Source of the DNA: Shewanella psychrophila
GTDB lineage: Bacteria > Pseudomonadota > Gammaproteobacteria > Enterobacterales > Shewanellaceae
Reading direction: 5' to 3'
DNA length: 64,000 nt
Assembly: GCF_002005305.1 (NCBI RefSeq)
Contig: NZ_CP014782.1
Location: 4,526,001-4,590,000, forward strand
Part shown: piece by piece, positions 44,344 through 53,364 of the stretch
Layout of the letters: each line of letters opens with the position of its first letter
How positions within the stretch are numbered: the first letter of the stretch is position 1
Made by a program: the position numbers and the translations under genes
The notes under the pieces: model-generated
The model's input: only the letters and a program-made list of their open reading frames with translations
Databases searched by the model: none
What the model was told of the DNA's origin: nothing

Positions 44344-45654
44344 GACCCTGTAGCAGATTCTGTGTAACTACCTAAATTATATATAGTCTGCTATTCGATC
44401 TTCAAATTCAATAATAAAACGATTGAGTGCTGGTTTCCAGTTTCTTATCGGCATGGTCCACTTCTTCGAAGCTTGCATAATCGCCAAGTAAACGACTTTC
44501 TTCGCTGAGTCATCATTTGGGAAGAGCTTACGATTCTTGATTGCTTTCCTAATCACACTGTTTAATGACTCGATAGCATTAGTTGTATAGATGGCTTTCC
44601 GGATGTCTTGAGGGTAATTAAATAGCGTATTAAGATTAGTCCAGTGCCTGTGCCAGGATGCTGAGATACTAGGATATTTAGCGTCCCATTGCTCGCCAAA
44701 ACGTTCCAAATTAAGCAACGCTTCCTCTTCGGTCACTGACTGGTAAATCCTCTTTAAATCAGCTGTCACCGCCTTGTAATCTTTGTACGGCACAAACTTC
44801 ATCGAGTTTCGAACCATATGGACGATGCAGAGCTGGATTTGAGTGTTTGGGAACACGGTATTTATGGCATCAGGAAAACCTTTTAGACCGTCAATGCAGG
44901 CGATGAGGATATCTTTGAGTCCACGATTTTGAAGCTCTGTCAGTACATTTAACCAAAACTTAGCGCCCTCGTTCTCTGCTATCCACATGCCAAGTAACTC
45001 TTTATGGCCTTCGAGGTTAACGCCAAGCGCGAGGAAAATAGCTTTGTTGATGACCTTACTGTTCTCCCTGATTTTAACCACAATACAGTCAAGGTAAACG
45101 ATAGGATACACGGGTTCTAGCGGACGAGATTGCCATTCGACGACACGCTCAAGGACTGAGTTAGTGACGCGAGAAATTAGCGTTGGTGATATCTCTGCGC
45201 CATACATCTCATCAAAGGTATCGACAATATCTCGTGTCGTCATTCCTTTCGCATAAAGATGTAAAATTTTGTCATCCATCGAGGTGAAGCGGCTTTGGTT
45301 CTTTTTAACAATCTCAGGCTCAAAGCTACCATTTCGGTCACGGGGAGTGTCTAACTCGAAGCATCCATCTTCGGTCTTTATTTGTTTGTGGGAGTAGCCA
45401 TTGCGGTTATTACCAGCCGCGACCTTCTCGTTTTTTTGATAGCCTAAGTGATGATCGAGTTCAGCATTTAATGCGGCCTCAACAGTGACTTTGGTTAGCA
45501 TAGCCCTAAAGTCATTTAAATCGGCTTCGGTTTTAATGCCTTTAGCGGCTTGTTTAGCGAATGCTTCTAGTTCTTTTTTATTCATACTCTACCTTCCATT
45601 GACCCACATAGGGTACTGATTGAAAGGTAGTTACACAAAATTATTTACAGGCTC
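44344..45654 (-). mobile_element. IS256-family element, copy 1
   Basis: 1,311 bp. The ends read inward GACCCTGTAGCAGATTCTGT and GAGCCTGTAAATAATTTTGT, both continuing GTAACTACCT; flanks are CATATCTA on both sides (44336-44343 and 45655-45662), an 8-bp target duplication. The target is the last few codons of the ASST gene. One intact transposase gene is present. Confidence 0.95.
44377..45585 (-). CDS. IS256-family (Mutator-type) transposase, copy 1
   Basis: 402 residues, full length for the family. DDE residues fit Asp in VYLDCIVVKIR, Asp in ACIDGLKGFPDAI and Glu in TTNAIESLN; the VHMVRNSMKFVPYKD motif is typical of IS256. Intact frame, terminal repeats and target duplication suggest an active element. 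Confidence 0.95.
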   Translation of the reverse strand: MNKKELEAFAKQAAKGIKTEADLNDFRAMLTKVTVEAALNAELDHHLGYQKNEKVAAGNNRNGYSHKQIKTEDGCFELDTPRDRNGSFEPEIVKKNQSRFTSMDDKILHLYAKGMTTRDIVDTFDEMYGAEISPTLISRVTNSVLERVVEWQSRPLEPVYPIVYLDCIVVKIRENSKVINKAIFLALGVNLEGHKELLGMWIAENEGAKFWLNVLTELQNRGLKDILIACIDGLKGFPDAINTVFPNTQIQLCIVHMVRNSMKFVPYKDYKAVTADLKRIYQSVTEEEALLNLERFGEQWDAKYPSISASWHRHWTNLNTLFNYPQDIRKAIYTTNAIESLNSVIRKAIKNRKLFPNDDSAKKVVYLAIMQASKKWTMPIRNWKPALNRFIIEFEDRIADYI

Positions 45655-47478
45655 CATATCTATCCGCCATGTATTGCCTTCACCATCATCAGGAGTCTTA
45701 ACTCGGCCCGACGTAGCCACTAATTCAAATAGTTTGTTATATGAACCATCCTCATTCTGCTGCACTTCTACGAATATAGGACGACTCTCACTCGTATATG
45801 GATCTACATCTGGATCCAAAGGACCTGTACCTGAATCAAGTTCTGTAGGTATACCATTACCATCAACCATAGCACCACCAGAGTTGATTAGCATGTTTCC
45901 GTTTATAGGGTCTCTAAAAACGTTACCTACGTATGACGAGTAGAAAATACCGCCGAGTTCTTTACCCCACTCAGCATCTTTACTAATGGTCATTTTCGAT
46001 AAGTCGATAGTGAACTCTACGTAACGACCCCAATTGTCAGCGGCCACTAGCTGTAAATCAGGATCGTATGAACGATAATTACCATCATCAAACATGGCAA
46101 GTCTAACAATACCCTTCACACTACTTGGTAGAGGTGTAACTCCATGTTGGCCCCAAGTCCAGAACTCTTTATCCGCCTTATCAATATCAGCAGTATCTTC
46201 TAGATTATAAAGAGCCGTACCATCTGCATCTACAGGCGTTAACAAGTATTGCTCTAACTCTGTAGACCACTCATGATGGGAACCCGCTATAAAACTAATA
46301 GTCGCATCAGCATTGTCTTGTGGAGTAATACCAACAAAAACATTTTGATTACGTAAAGAAGCGATGATAAGGTCCTGAGTAGCATCATTATAGGCTGCAT
46401 TTAAATGAGCCCAGTCGTTACGATTGTCACCATCACCATTAATAATGGTAGGCGCCCGATTACTATCTAATAATTTTGAAAAGTCATAATAGTTAACTTC
46501 AGTACCAGTAGCTCGGTCTATAATGGATACACCATCTTCACGAGTTAATTCAGCACCATCATTATAGTCTGACTTCTCAGATGGTAGTAAAAGTTGCGAA
46601 CTATCTCCATCAACGAGTATGGTCGTATGGTGTGCTTCATATTGCATATTAGTTACGCTATAAACGCGACCCATGATATCCCACTCGTAGATTGTCTTGT
46701 TAGTCGCTGGACTACTAACAGTCACATTATCAACAACGGTTGAACCATTGGATACATAACGACCATCGCCAACTAGGTTAAAGTTAAACGATGGAATGAC
46801 GTCATTAGTTAATGCCCAACGCACATCTCCATTATTATCTAGACCGTAGTGACCACGCCCATAGTACGAGGTCATGTAGATCCCATCACTACGTTTACTG
46901 AAATCGGAGTCTGAATATTTAACATCAAAGATCGGCGTACCAGAAATCACATACTCACCATCAACCATTTCGGCATCAGTTGGTGCCAAAGGCTCTGTTT
47001 GCAGATGGTAAACATAAGTATAAGAAAACGGTGTATTTTCATCACTTTCCTTTACAGTAATCGTATTAAGTGTATCTGGTTCAAGACCAGAAACAACGAG
47101 TAAGTTGGCACCGGTATCGGGTGTATAAACATGACTTAAAGTTATAGGTACTGTTGAGTTTTTAGAAGTTACAGATACCTCAAATGACTTACTTGTATCT
47201 TCGTTCCAAAAACCAACATATGCGCTCAATGGCGCAGTCCCATATGGATTTAAAGTAACAATAGGCTTTACTCCTAGTGTGTTATTACTCGTTATATCAC
47301 CTAGTAATCCATCATAAATGTCCTTATGCGCCTTAACAACGGCATTAGTAACGTCAACCCCCTGTTCAGGTAAAACACGCGGCTCACCGTTATAAGCGAA
47401 TGTCGCTGTTGTTGATAACGCACCGACTGTGAATATGGCAGCCAAGCTTACTGACTTAAATAAATTTAACTTACTCAT
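45631..47478 (-). CDS. Periplasmic aryl-sulfate sulfotransferase (ASST), copy 1, C-terminus altered by IS256
   Basis: 615 residues. Signal peptide about 1-28 (FKSVSLAAIFTVGALSTTAT, then FA), an N-terminal beta domain, then a six-bladed propeller. Active-site landmarks of PAPS-independent ASST are visible: HH at 283-284 (EAHHTTILVDG), His358 (DWAHLNAAYND), Arg376 (ASLRNQN) and His445 (WGQHGVTPLP), the last the expected sulfo-histidine. It moves sulfate from one phenolic ester to another phenol without cofactor. Unlike the E. coli enzyme there is no cysteine at all. The last seven residues (EPVNNFV) and the stop come from the IS256 end; twelve native residues are lost. It is divergent from the OmpK/Tsx gene. 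Confidence 0.9.
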   Translation of the reverse strand: MSKLNLFKSVSLAAIFTVGALSTTATFAYNGEPRVLPEQGVDVTNAVVKAHKDIYDGLLGDITSNNTLGVKPIVTLNPYGTAPLSAYVGFWNEDTSKSFEVSVTSKNSTVPITLSHVYTPDTGANLLVVSGLEPDTLNTITVKESDENTPFSYTYVYHLQTEPLAPTDAEMVDGEYVISGTPIFDVKYSDSDFSKRSDGIYMTSYYGRGHYGLDNNGDVRWALTNDVIPSFNFNLVGDGRYVSNGSTVVDNVTVSSPATNKTIYEWDIMGRVYSVTNMQYEAHHTTILVDGDSSQLLLPSEKSDYNDGAELTREDGVSIIDRATGTEVNYYDFSKLLDSNRAPTIINGDGDNRNDWAHLNAAYNDATQDLIIASLRNQNVFVGITPQDNADATISFIAGSHHEWSTELEQYLLTPVDADGTALYNLEDTADIDKADKEFWTWGQHGVTPLPSSVKGIVRLAMFDDGNYRSYDPDLQLVAADNWGRYVEFTIDLSKMTISKDAEWGKELGGIFYSSYVGNVFRDPINGNMLINSGGAMVDGNGIPTELDSGTGPLDPDVDPYTSESRPIFVEVQQNEDGSYNKLFELVATSGRVKTPDDGEGNTWRIDMEPVNNFV

Positions 47479-47784
47479 TTATACATCCTTAACAATAAGA
47501 ATAAACAAAAAACAAATTACTTTAACAACATTTAACACCTCACCAGATCTAATAAAAACCATTAGATACCTTAATGAAACATATTTGTTTTACAGCATTA
47601 AACAAGAACCTGAAATAACCAAAGCGTTTCAGCAATGTATCCTCATAGTGTGAAATAACAACGCAAACCAGAGGTAGTGACAACATCTGTAACCTTAAAG
47701 AAACAATAAGGGGGTAACTAAAAGGTTAAAAAAGTGTTTCATTTAAAAGAATAAGTTATCAGCAACAACAAGGCAGTAGCATTT
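47479..47784. promoter_or_regulatory. Divergent promoter between ASST and OmpK/Tsx genes (copy 1; copy 2 at 52281-52586)
   Basis: 306 bp, AT-rich, containing both promoters. AATGTATCC at about 47633 recalls the TGTATC elements seen elsewhere. Short frames here have no features. The copy at 52281-52586 is identical. Confidence 0.45.
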
Positions 47785-48540
47785 ATGAGGTCTAATTTAA
47801 TTATAAAAATATTATTTTTATATTTACTGTTCGTAACAAACTCTCAAGCTGTTGAGCTTAAATATACATTCGGCTCTATAAAAACGGGTTATGCCAACTG
47901 GGATATTGGCGCTGTAGATACAGACCGTGGGGACTTATGGAAACTAGTCGGTGATTTCGGTGCAGTGTTTGATAAAGGAGAGTTATATTCATTCTATGAA
48001 TATAATAAATTCGATCATGGCGTAGACAACCGAAATGTATCATTTATGGCCAGTGGTCATTATCGTTTAAATGACTCTGATTTCACCATATTTGGCAAGG
48101 CATATGCCAATTTAGACAACAAATGGGGAGACGAACTAAATACCATGATAGGTATGGGGTATTTAGGCTTTCAAAACAAACAATTCTTCTTCAAACCTTT
48201 CATTAGCATACATGAATTATCCTCTGATTATCAGTCTCCGGCAACCGGAAATTCAGCTAATGGTTTCAATGGTTATGTACTCGGTTGGACCTCTGCGTTC
48301 TTCTTTAAGCTGTCAGAATACAACTTCACCCTTTCAAATTGGAATGAATTTGAAATAGACCGCAATGAAGCTTATTCGGAACAACAATACGGAAATTTTG
48401 GAATCAATGGTGGTTTAACCCTTAACTGGAAAATGAATATGTCTATGAGCCTAGGAGTGACATATCGTTATTTCCAAAATAAGCTCAGTTATGAAGGGTA
48501 CGGCGACCAAATGATTTTTCTATTTGGGTATCACTTCTAA
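47785..48540 (+). CDS. OmpK/Tsx-family outer-membrane channel, copy 1
   Basis: 251 residues: signal peptide about 1-22 (ILFLYLLFVTNSQA) and a 12-stranded-barrel pattern with the family features YTFGSIKTGYANWDIGAVDT near the start, LYSFYEYNKFDHGV, and a C-terminal strand ending FLFGYHF. Members pass nucleosides or other small solutes. Together with ASST and sulfatase it could admit aryl sulfates or release products; that is inference from location. The next gene starts 22 bp after its stop. Confidence 0.78.
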   Translation: MRSNLIIKILFLYLLFVTNSQAVELKYTFGSIKTGYANWDIGAVDTDRGDLWKLVGDFGAVFDKGELYSFYEYNKFDHGVDNRNVSFMASGHYRLNDSDFTIFGKAYANLDNKWGDELNTMIGMGYLGFQNKQFFFKPFISIHELSSDYQSPATGNSANGFNGYVLGWTSAFFFKLSEYNFTLSNWNEFEIDRNEAYSEQQYGNFGINGGLTLNWKMNMSMSLGVTYRYFQNKLSYEGYGDQMIFLFGYHF

Positions 48541-48562
48541 ACTCGATAAAAAAGAGATAAAC

Positions 48563-48838
48563 ATGAAATTTAAAAAATCATTAATTACAACTTTAGTCGG
48601 CATGTCACTTCTGGGAGGAAATATAGCCCTTGCTGAGGAACAGCCAAATCTCGTTATATTTTACGTAGACGATCTTGGTTATGGTGACTTAGCCAATTAC
48701 GGGCACCCGATATTAAAGACACCTAACATCGACAAGTTAGCGGCTGCTGGGATCAAATACACCCAGTATTACTCACCAGCTCCACTTTGCTCGCCCTCTA
48801 GAGCAGGCATGCTCACAGGTCGAACAGATGAGGTTTAG
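48563..48838 (+). pseudogene. Truncated sulfatase, copy 1 (N-terminal 91 residues)
   Basis: Identical to the start of the sulfatase at 53365, through the active-site CSPSR and MLTGR, then it runs across the duplication junction and stops after three foreign codons (DEV) from the IS66 end. It retains the signal peptide and the cysteine to be modified but lacks the rest of the catalytic domain, so it cannot be an active sulfatase. Confidence 0.95.
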
Positions 48839-48922
48839 CCATGAGCATTCTCAGTATTAGGTTTACCCTGAGAGTAGCCACATCAAATGATCTTAGGAAG
48901 ACGTCCTATATTGATCGGTTAC
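48826..48922 (-). mobile_element. IS66 right-end remnant created by the duplication
   Basis: Exact copy of 44024-44120, including one 21-bp terminal repeat and the first few tnpA codons. It has no left end and cannot move on its own. Confidence 0.95.
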
Positions 48923-49009
48923 AAAGCAGCAAACATCCCTGAAGGTGCCATAAAGAGTTTACGTGGCAAAGGTTATAGCCTGATTGAGCAGGAGTTCATT
49001 GCGGCTTAA
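48923..49009 (+). pseudogene. Second copy of the response-regulator C-terminal fragment
   Basis: Copy of 44121-44207, encoding the wing segment (IKSLRGKGYSLIEQ) and stop. No start or promoter of its own. Confidence 0.95.
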
Positions 49010-49098
49010 TGTTTTGTTATCTGGATTTGAAGGGGCACGACTCAATAGTGCCACCTTCAGGACTTTACAAGCAGCTGTCACATAATCAAAATTATGAG

Positions 49099-49145
49099 TT
49101 ACTCATACAAGTCTTTTTTGATAACAAAGAAATTACTCATATCTA
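49099..49145 (-). pseudogene. Displaced 3' end of ASST, copy 2
   Basis: Same as 44297-44343: the native C-terminal codons of ASST cut off by IS256. Confidence 0.88.
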
Positions 49146-50456
49146 GACCCTGTAGCAGATTCTGTGTAACTACCTAAATTATATATAGTCTGCTATTCGA
49201 TCTTCAAATTCAATAATAAAACGATTGAGTGCTGGTTTCCAGTTTCTTATCGGCATGGTCCACTTCTTCGAAGCTTGCATAATCGCCAAGTAAACGACTT
49301 TCTTCGCTGAGTCATCATTTGGGAAGAGCTTACGATTCTTGATTGCTTTCCTAATCACACTGTTTAATGACTCGATAGCATTAGTTGTATAGATGGCTTT
49401 CCGGATGTCTTGAGGGTAATTAAATAGCGTATTAAGATTAGTCCAGTGCCTGTGCCAGGATGCTGAGATACTAGGATATTTAGCGTCCCATTGCTCGCCA
49501 AAACGTTCCAAATTAAGCAACGCTTCCTCTTCGGTCACTGACTGGTAAATCCTCTTTAAATCAGCTGTCACCGCCTTGTAATCTTTGTACGGCACAAACT
49601 TCATCGAGTTTCGAACCATATGGACGATGCAGAGCTGGATTTGAGTGTTTGGGAACACGGTATTTATGGCATCAGGAAAACCTTTTAGACCGTCAATGCA
49701 GGCGATGAGGATATCTTTGAGTCCACGATTTTGAAGCTCTGTCAGTACATTTAACCAAAACTTAGCGCCCTCGTTCTCTGCTATCCACATGCCAAGTAAC
49801 TCTTTATGGCCTTCGAGGTTAACGCCAAGCGCGAGGAAAATAGCTTTGTTGATGACCTTACTGTTCTCCCTGATTTTAACCACAATACAGTCAAGGTAAA
49901 CGATAGGATACACGGGTTCTAGCGGACGAGATTGCCATTCGACGACACGCTCAAGGACTGAGTTAGTGACGCGAGAAATTAGCGTTGGTGATATCTCTGC
50001 GCCATACATCTCATCAAAGGTATCGACAATATCTCGTGTCGTCATTCCTTTCGCATAAAGATGTAAAATTTTGTCATCCATCGAGGTGAAGCGGCTTTGG
50101 TTCTTTTTAACAATCTCAGGCTCAAAGCTACCATTTCGGTCACGGGGAGTGTCTAACTCGAAGCATCCATCTTCGGTCTTTATTTGTTTGTGGGAGTAGC
50201 CATTGCGGTTATTACCAGCCGCGACCTTCTCGTTTTTTTGATAGCCTAAGTGATGATCGAGTTCAGCATTTAATGCGGCCTCAACAGTGACTTTGGTTAG
50301 CATAGCCCTAAAGTCATTTAAATCGGCTTCGGTTTTAATGCCTTTAGCGGCTTGTTTAGCGAATGCTTCTAGTTCTTTTTTATTCATACTCTACCTTCCA
50401 TTGACCCACATAGGGTACTGATTGAAAGGTAGTTACACAAAATTATTTACAGGCTC
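49146..50456 (-). mobile_element. IS256-family element, copy 2
   Basis: Exact copy of the element at 44344-45654 with CATATCTA on both sides (49138-49145, 50457-50464). It arose through the segmental duplication, not a second insertion, because the flanks are the same. Confidence 0.95.
49179..50387 (-). CDS. IS256-family transposase, copy 2
   Basis: 402 residues, identical to the transposase at 44377. Intact. Confidence 0.95.
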   Translation of the reverse strand: MNKKELEAFAKQAAKGIKTEADLNDFRAMLTKVTVEAALNAELDHHLGYQKNEKVAAGNNRNGYSHKQIKTEDGCFELDTPRDRNGSFEPEIVKKNQSRFTSMDDKILHLYAKGMTTRDIVDTFDEMYGAEISPTLISRVTNSVLERVVEWQSRPLEPVYPIVYLDCIVVKIRENSKVINKAIFLALGVNLEGHKELLGMWIAENEGAKFWLNVLTELQNRGLKDILIACIDGLKGFPDAINTVFPNTQIQLCIVHMVRNSMKFVPYKDYKAVTADLKRIYQSVTEEEALLNLERFGEQWDAKYPSISASWHRHWTNLNTLFNYPQDIRKAIYTTNAIESLNSVIRKAIKNRKLFPNDDSAKKVVYLAIMQASKKWTMPIRNWKPALNRFIIEFEDRIADYI

Positions 50457-52280
50457 CATATCTATCCGCCATGTATTGCCTTCACCATCATCAGGAGTCT
50501 TAACTCGGCCCGACGTAGCCACTAATTCAAATAGTTTGTTATATGAACCATCCTCATTCTGCTGCACTTCTACGAATATAGGACGACTCTCACTCGTATA
50601 TGGATCTACATCTGGATCCAAAGGACCTGTACCTGAATCAAGTTCTGTAGGTATACCATTACCATCAACCATAGCACCACCAGAGTTGATTAGCATGTTT
50701 CCGTTTATAGGGTCTCTAAAAACGTTACCTACGTATGACGAGTAGAAAATACCGCCGAGTTCTTTACCCCACTCAGCATCTTTACTAATGGTCATTTTCG
50801 ATAAGTCGATAGTGAACTCTACGTAACGACCCCAATTGTCAGCGGCCACTAGCTGTAAATCAGGATCGTATGAACGATAATTACCATCATCAAACATGGC
50901 AAGTCTAACAATACCCTTCACACTACTTGGTAGAGGTGTAACTCCATGTTGGCCCCAAGTCCAGAACTCTTTATCCGCCTTATCAATATCAGCAGTATCT
51001 TCTAGATTATAAAGAGCCGTACCATCTGCATCTACAGGCGTTAACAAGTATTGCTCTAACTCTGTAGACCACTCATGATGGGAACCCGCTATAAAACTAA
51101 TAGTCGCATCAGCATTGTCTTGTGGAGTAATACCAACAAAAACATTTTGATTACGTAAAGAAGCGATGATAAGGTCCTGAGTAGCATCATTATAGGCTGC
51201 ATTTAAATGAGCCCAGTCGTTACGATTGTCACCATCACCATTAATAATGGTAGGCGCCCGATTACTATCTAATAATTTTGAAAAGTCATAATAGTTAACT
51301 TCAGTACCAGTAGCTCGGTCTATAATGGATACACCATCTTCACGAGTTAATTCAGCACCATCATTATAGTCTGACTTCTCAGATGGTAGTAAAAGTTGCG
51401 AACTATCTCCATCAACGAGTATGGTCGTATGGTGTGCTTCATATTGCATATTAGTTACGCTATAAACGCGACCCATGATATCCCACTCGTAGATTGTCTT
51501 GTTAGTCGCTGGACTACTAACAGTCACATTATCAACAACGGTTGAACCATTGGATACATAACGACCATCGCCAACTAGGTTAAAGTTAAACGATGGAATG
51601 ACGTCATTAGTTAATGCCCAACGCACATCTCCATTATTATCTAGACCGTAGTGACCACGCCCATAGTACGAGGTCATGTAGATCCCATCACTACGTTTAC
51701 TGAAATCGGAGTCTGAATATTTAACATCAAAGATCGGCGTACCAGAAATCACATACTCACCATCAACCATTTCGGCATCAGTTGGTGCCAAAGGCTCTGT
51801 TTGCAGATGGTAAACATAAGTATAAGAAAACGGTGTATTTTCATCACTTTCCTTTACAGTAATCGTATTAAGTGTATCTGGTTCAAGACCAGAAACAACG
51901 AGTAAGTTGGCACCGGTATCGGGTGTATAAACATGACTTAAAGTTATAGGTACTGTTGAGTTTTTAGAAGTTACAGATACCTCAAATGACTTACTTGTAT
52001 CTTCGTTCCAAAAACCAACATATGCGCTCAATGGCGCAGTCCCATATGGATTTAAAGTAACAATAGGCTTTACTCCTAGTGTGTTATTACTCGTTATATC
52101 ACCTAGTAATCCATCATAAATGTCCTTATGCGCCTTAACAACGGCATTAGTAACGTCAACCCCCTGTTCAGGTAAAACACGCGGCTCACCGTTATAAGCG
52201 AATGTCGCTGTTGTTGATAACGCACCGACTGTGAATATGGCAGCCAAGCTTACTGACTTAAATAAATTTAACTTACTCAT
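50433..52280 (-). CDS. Aryl-sulfate sulfotransferase (ASST), copy 2
   Basis: 615 residues, identical to copy 1, with the same IS256-derived C-terminus. All active-site residues (His283/284, His358, Arg376, His445) are present. With two identical copies the gene dose is doubled. In this copy the divergent OmpK/Tsx gene is followed by the complete sulfatase, so 50433-54828 is the closest picture of the pre-duplication locus. Confidence 0.9.
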   Translation of the reverse strand: MSKLNLFKSVSLAAIFTVGALSTTATFAYNGEPRVLPEQGVDVTNAVVKAHKDIYDGLLGDITSNNTLGVKPIVTLNPYGTAPLSAYVGFWNEDTSKSFEVSVTSKNSTVPITLSHVYTPDTGANLLVVSGLEPDTLNTITVKESDENTPFSYTYVYHLQTEPLAPTDAEMVDGEYVISGTPIFDVKYSDSDFSKRSDGIYMTSYYGRGHYGLDNNGDVRWALTNDVIPSFNFNLVGDGRYVSNGSTVVDNVTVSSPATNKTIYEWDIMGRVYSVTNMQYEAHHTTILVDGDSSQLLLPSEKSDYNDGAELTREDGVSIIDRATGTEVNYYDFSKLLDSNRAPTIINGDGDNRNDWAHLNAAYNDATQDLIIASLRNQNVFVGITPQDNADATISFIAGSHHEWSTELEQYLLTPVDADGTALYNLEDTADIDKADKEFWTWGQHGVTPLPSSVKGIVRLAMFDDGNYRSYDPDLQLVAADNWGRYVEFTIDLSKMTISKDAEWGKELGGIFYSSYVGNVFRDPINGNMLINSGGAMVDGNGIPTELDSGTGPLDPDVDPYTSESRPIFVEVQQNEDGSYNKLFELVATSGRVKTPDDGEGNTWRIDMEPVNNFV

Positions 52281-52586
52281 TTATACATCCTTAACAATAA
52301 GAATAAACAAAAAACAAATTACTTTAACAACATTTAACACCTCACCAGATCTAATAAAAACCATTAGATACCTTAATGAAACATATTTGTTTTACAGCAT
52401 TAAACAAGAACCTGAAATAACCAAAGCGTTTCAGCAATGTATCCTCATAGTGTGAAATAACAACGCAAACCAGAGGTAGTGACAACATCTGTAACCTTAA
52501 AGAAACAATAAGGGGGTAACTAAAAGGTTAAAAAAGTGTTTCATTTAAAAGAATAAGTTATCAGCAACAACAAGGCAGTAGCATTT

Positions 52587-53342
52587 ATGAGGTCTAATTT
52601 AATTATAAAAATATTATTTTTATATTTACTGTTCGTAACAAACTCTCAAGCTGTTGAGCTTAAATATACATTCGGCTCTATAAAAACGGGTTATGCCAAC
52701 TGGGATATTGGCGCTGTAGATACAGACCGTGGGGACTTATGGAAACTAGTCGGTGATTTCGGTGCAGTGTTTGATAAAGGAGAGTTATATTCATTCTATG
52801 AATATAATAAATTCGATCATGGCGTAGACAACCGAAATGTATCATTTATGGCCAGTGGTCATTATCGTTTAAATGACTCTGATTTCACCATATTTGGCAA
52901 GGCATATGCCAATTTAGACAACAAATGGGGAGACGAACTAAATACCATGATAGGTATGGGGTATTTAGGCTTTCAAAACAAACAATTCTTCTTCAAACCT
53001 TTCATTAGCATACATGAATTATCCTCTGATTATCAGTCTCCGGCAACCGGAAATTCAGCTAATGGTTTCAATGGTTATGTACTCGGTTGGACCTCTGCGT
53101 TCTTCTTTAAGCTGTCAGAATACAACTTCACCCTTTCAAATTGGAATGAATTTGAAATAGACCGCAATGAAGCTTATTCGGAACAACAATACGGAAATTT
53201 TGGAATCAATGGTGGTTTAACCCTTAACTGGAAAATGAATATGTCTATGAGCCTAGGAGTGACATATCGTTATTTCCAAAATAAGCTCAGTTATGAAGGG
53301 TACGGCGACCAAATGATTTTTCTATTTGGGTATCACTTCTAA
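52587..53342 (+). CDS. OmpK/Tsx-family outer-membrane channel, copy 2
   Basis: 251 residues, identical to the gene at 47785. It is 22 bp upstream of the intact sulfatase gene and most likely co-transcribed with it. Confidence 0.78.
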   Translation: MRSNLIIKILFLYLLFVTNSQAVELKYTFGSIKTGYANWDIGAVDTDRGDLWKLVGDFGAVFDKGELYSFYEYNKFDHGVDNRNVSFMASGHYRLNDSDFTIFGKAYANLDNKWGDELNTMIGMGYLGFQNKQFFFKPFISIHELSSDYQSPATGNSANGFNGYVLGWTSAFFFKLSEYNFTLSNWNEFEIDRNEAYSEQQYGNFGINGGLTLNWKMNMSMSLGVTYRYFQNKLSYEGYGDQMIFLFGYHF

Positions 53343-53364
53343 ACTCGATAAAAAAGAGATAAAC

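Noticed and set aside
45620..45943. 107-codon plus-strand frame inside ASST (also at 50422)
   Set aside because: Lies wholly antisense to the ASST gene and IS end, with no ribosome site or recognisable protein; a coding shadow.
47429..47653. 74-codon frame in the divergent ASST-OmpK/Tsx region (also at 52231)
   Set aside because: Begins inside the ASST signal-peptide coding region and covers promoter DNA; no protein features.
49146..50456. A second independent IS256 insertion
   Set aside because: Same target duplication and same flanks as copy 1 at an exact 4,802-bp offset; it came with the tandem duplication.
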